A stretch of 64,000 bases of DNA from positions 25,281-89,280 of the forward strand of contig NZ_BAFY01000132.1 of the NCBI RefSeq assembly GCF_000308555.1. The letters run 5' to 3'. Each line of letters starts with the position of its first letter. Within the stretch, counting starts at the first letter, position 1. Position numbers and translations under genes: made by a program. Positions 62,792-64,000 of this stretch are shown one piece after another. The DNA is from Nocardia cyriacigeorgica NBRC 100375. Its GTDB lineage: Bacteria > Actinomycetota > Actinomycetes > Mycobacteriales > Mycobacteriaceae. The notes beneath the pieces are model-generated. The model was given only the letters and a program-made list of their open reading frames with translations. It was not told where the DNA came from and did no database searches.

Positions 62792-64000
62792 ATGACCGGC
62801 CGCACGCTGACCGCACCACTGCCGCTCAACCCCACCTCCCGCGCCCACGCCCTGCACACCATGGCCACCACCGAACTCGACGTCCTGGTCATCGGCGCGG
62901 GCGTCGTCGGCGCGGGCACCGCCCTCGACGCCGTCACCCGCGGCCTGCGCGTCGGCCTCGTCGAAGCCCGCGACTACGCCTCCGGAACCTCGAGCCGCTC
63001 CTCCAAACTCATCCACGGCGGCCTGCGCTACCTCAAACAACTCGACTTCGGCCTGGTCTTCGAAGCGCTGCGGGAACGCTCCCTCATCCTCGACACCCTC
63101 GCCCCGCACCTGGCCACACCCGTCGAATTCGTCTACCCGCTCGAACGTCCGCTGCTGGATCGTGCCTGGGCCGGAGCCGGTATCGGCGTCTACGACCTCC
63201 TCGGCGCCGGCCGCGGCGTCCCCGCCCACCACCGCCACCTCGGCCGCCGCGCCACCCTCGACCGATTCCCCGGCGCCAAACGCGACCGCATCCGCGGCGG
63301 CGTCAGCTTCTACGAAGGCCAGATCGACGACGCCCGTCACACCATGATGCTGGCCCGCACCGCCGCCACCCACGGCGCCCTCTGCGCCTCCAGCACCCGC
63401 GTCATCGGCTTCCTCCGCGACGGCGAGCGCATCACCGGCGCCACCGTCGAAGACCTCGAAACCGGCCACCGCTTCGACATCCGCGCCACCCGCGTCATCA
63501 ACGCCGCAGGCCCCTGGACCGATGAAATCCAAGCCATGCTCGACGCCACCCCGCAGTTCCGGATCCGCACCTCCAAAGGCGTCCACATCGTCGTCCCGCG
63601 CGACCGCATCGACGCCACCACCGGACTCATCACCGAAACCGAGAAAAGCCTGCTGTTCGTCATCCCCTGCCCGTGGAGCGACCAGCACTGGGTCATCGGC
63701 ACCACCGACACCCCCTGGGACCACGACCTGGCCCATCCCGCCGCCACCCGCGCCGACATCGACTACATCCTCGGCCAGGTCAACCGGCTGCTGGAAACCC
63801 CCATCGGCCACGACGACATCGTCGGCGTCTACACCGGACTCCGCCCGCTGCTCGCAGGCAACACCGACCAGACCACCGCACTCTCGCGCGAACACGCCGT
63901 GGTCACCCCCGTCCCCGGACTCGTCCTCGTCGCCGGCGGCAAATACACCACCTACCGCGTCATGGCCGCCGACGCCGTCGACGCCGCCATCGCCGACCTG
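62792..64000 (+). CDS. glpD: glycerol-3-phosphate dehydrogenase, aerobic type (runs off the right edge)
   Basis: 403 residues are visible, about 70% of a GlpD. The FAD motif is [20 protein letters not shown] (about 30-50), followed by [20 protein letters not shown] and [19 protein letters not shown]. Later come [61 protein letters not shown] and YTGLRPLL, ending in [16 protein letters not shown] at the edge. It oxidises glycerol 3-phosphate to dihydroxyacetone phosphate, feeding electrons to quinone at the membrane. ATG 62792 has AAGGA about 9 bases upstream and lies 29 bases past the expected glpK stop, consistent with a glpK-glpD operon. No glpF permease lies between them. Confidence 0.93.
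   Translation, partial: MTGRTLTAPLPLNPTSRAHALHTMATTELDVLVIGAGVVGAGTALDAVTRGLRVGLVEARDYASGTSSRSSKLIHGGLRYLKQLDFGLVFEALRERSLILDTLAPHLATPVEFVYPLERPLLDRAWAGAGIGVYDLLGAGRGVPAHHRHLGRRATLDRFPGAKRDRIRGGVSFYEGQIDDARHTMMLARTAATHGALCASSTRVIGFLRDGERITGATVEDLETGHRFDIRATRVINAAGPWTDEIQAMLDATPQFRIRTSKGVHIVVPRDRIDATTGLITETEKSLLFVIPCPWSDQHWVIGTTDTPWDHDLAHPAATRADIDYILGQVNRLLETPIGHDDIVGVYTGLRPLLAGNTDQTTALSREHAVVTPVPGLVLVAGGKYTTYRVMAADAVDAAIADL

Noticed and set aside
60724..63525. 933-codon plus-strand open frame across the glycerol locus
   Set aside because: It translates to Arg/Pro/His-rich sequence and is out of frame with the clear GlpK and GlpD coding in the same strand; a shadow of GC-rich codon use.

Overview
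The window is very GC-rich, densely coded, and uses many GTG starts. It carries mycothiol synthesis (mshC), MTB12-type and LppL-type lipoproteins, an MMPL transporter, a ChoD-type GMC oxidoreductase, an F420-dependent-type reductase and a GylR-type glycerol regulator. Together these point to a mycolic-acid actinomycete, most likely Nocardia or a close relative. This is inferred from gene content; no marker RNA gene is present.

Layout. 0-13 kb: a SARP/BTAD regulator cut by the left edge, DUF4267 and hemerythrin genes, a DMT exporter, choD, an NTF2-like/MarR divergent pair, a MerR/methyltransferase divergent pair, a GH3 glucosidase, a CPA1 antiporter. 12-14.5 kb: a FadR-type GntR regulator, a nucleoside deaminase and an ankyrin lipoprotein that share TTGGTATACC-type operators. 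14.6-23.2 kb: metabolic genes (DUF72, sirtuin, gdhA, an imine-reductase-like enzyme with a divergent HxlR regulator, a nucleotidyltransferase) and an apparently solitary N6-adenine DNA methyltransferase. 23.5-51 kb: a conserved mycobacterial-type backbone (M20 peptidase, PEBP, pyrD, lppL, uppP, phosphatase, DUF3090, SCO1664-type kinase, mshC) split by two accessory blocks. The first holds an acyl-CoA ligase, ribA and a PfkB-like protein that lacks its catalytic Asp. The second (33-46 kb) holds lipoprotein-MMPL, BtrH-like and His-rich membrane genes, an island of broken genes (metallo-hydrolase, Tn3 transposase, tyrosine recombinase), the heme importer hmuTUV and a degenerate aldo/keto reductase. 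51-58.7 kb: reductase, TetR/crotonase, TetR/AlkZ-like, a tiny DivIVA-domain protein, a P450 and a secreted lipase. 58.8-64 kb: a glycerol cluster in which gylR-glpK1 diverges from glpK2-glpD. glpK2 carries a frameshift that places it in the same open frame as glpD, which runs off the right edge.

No CRISPR array, rRNA, complete insertion sequence or convincing tRNA was seen. The most notable items are the PfkB-like pseudokinase with an unassigned N-terminal domain, the GntR/deaminase/ankyrin regulon, the glpK2-glpD frame fusion, the aldo/keto reductase without Lys/His, and the decayed mobile island at 38.8-41.9 kb.
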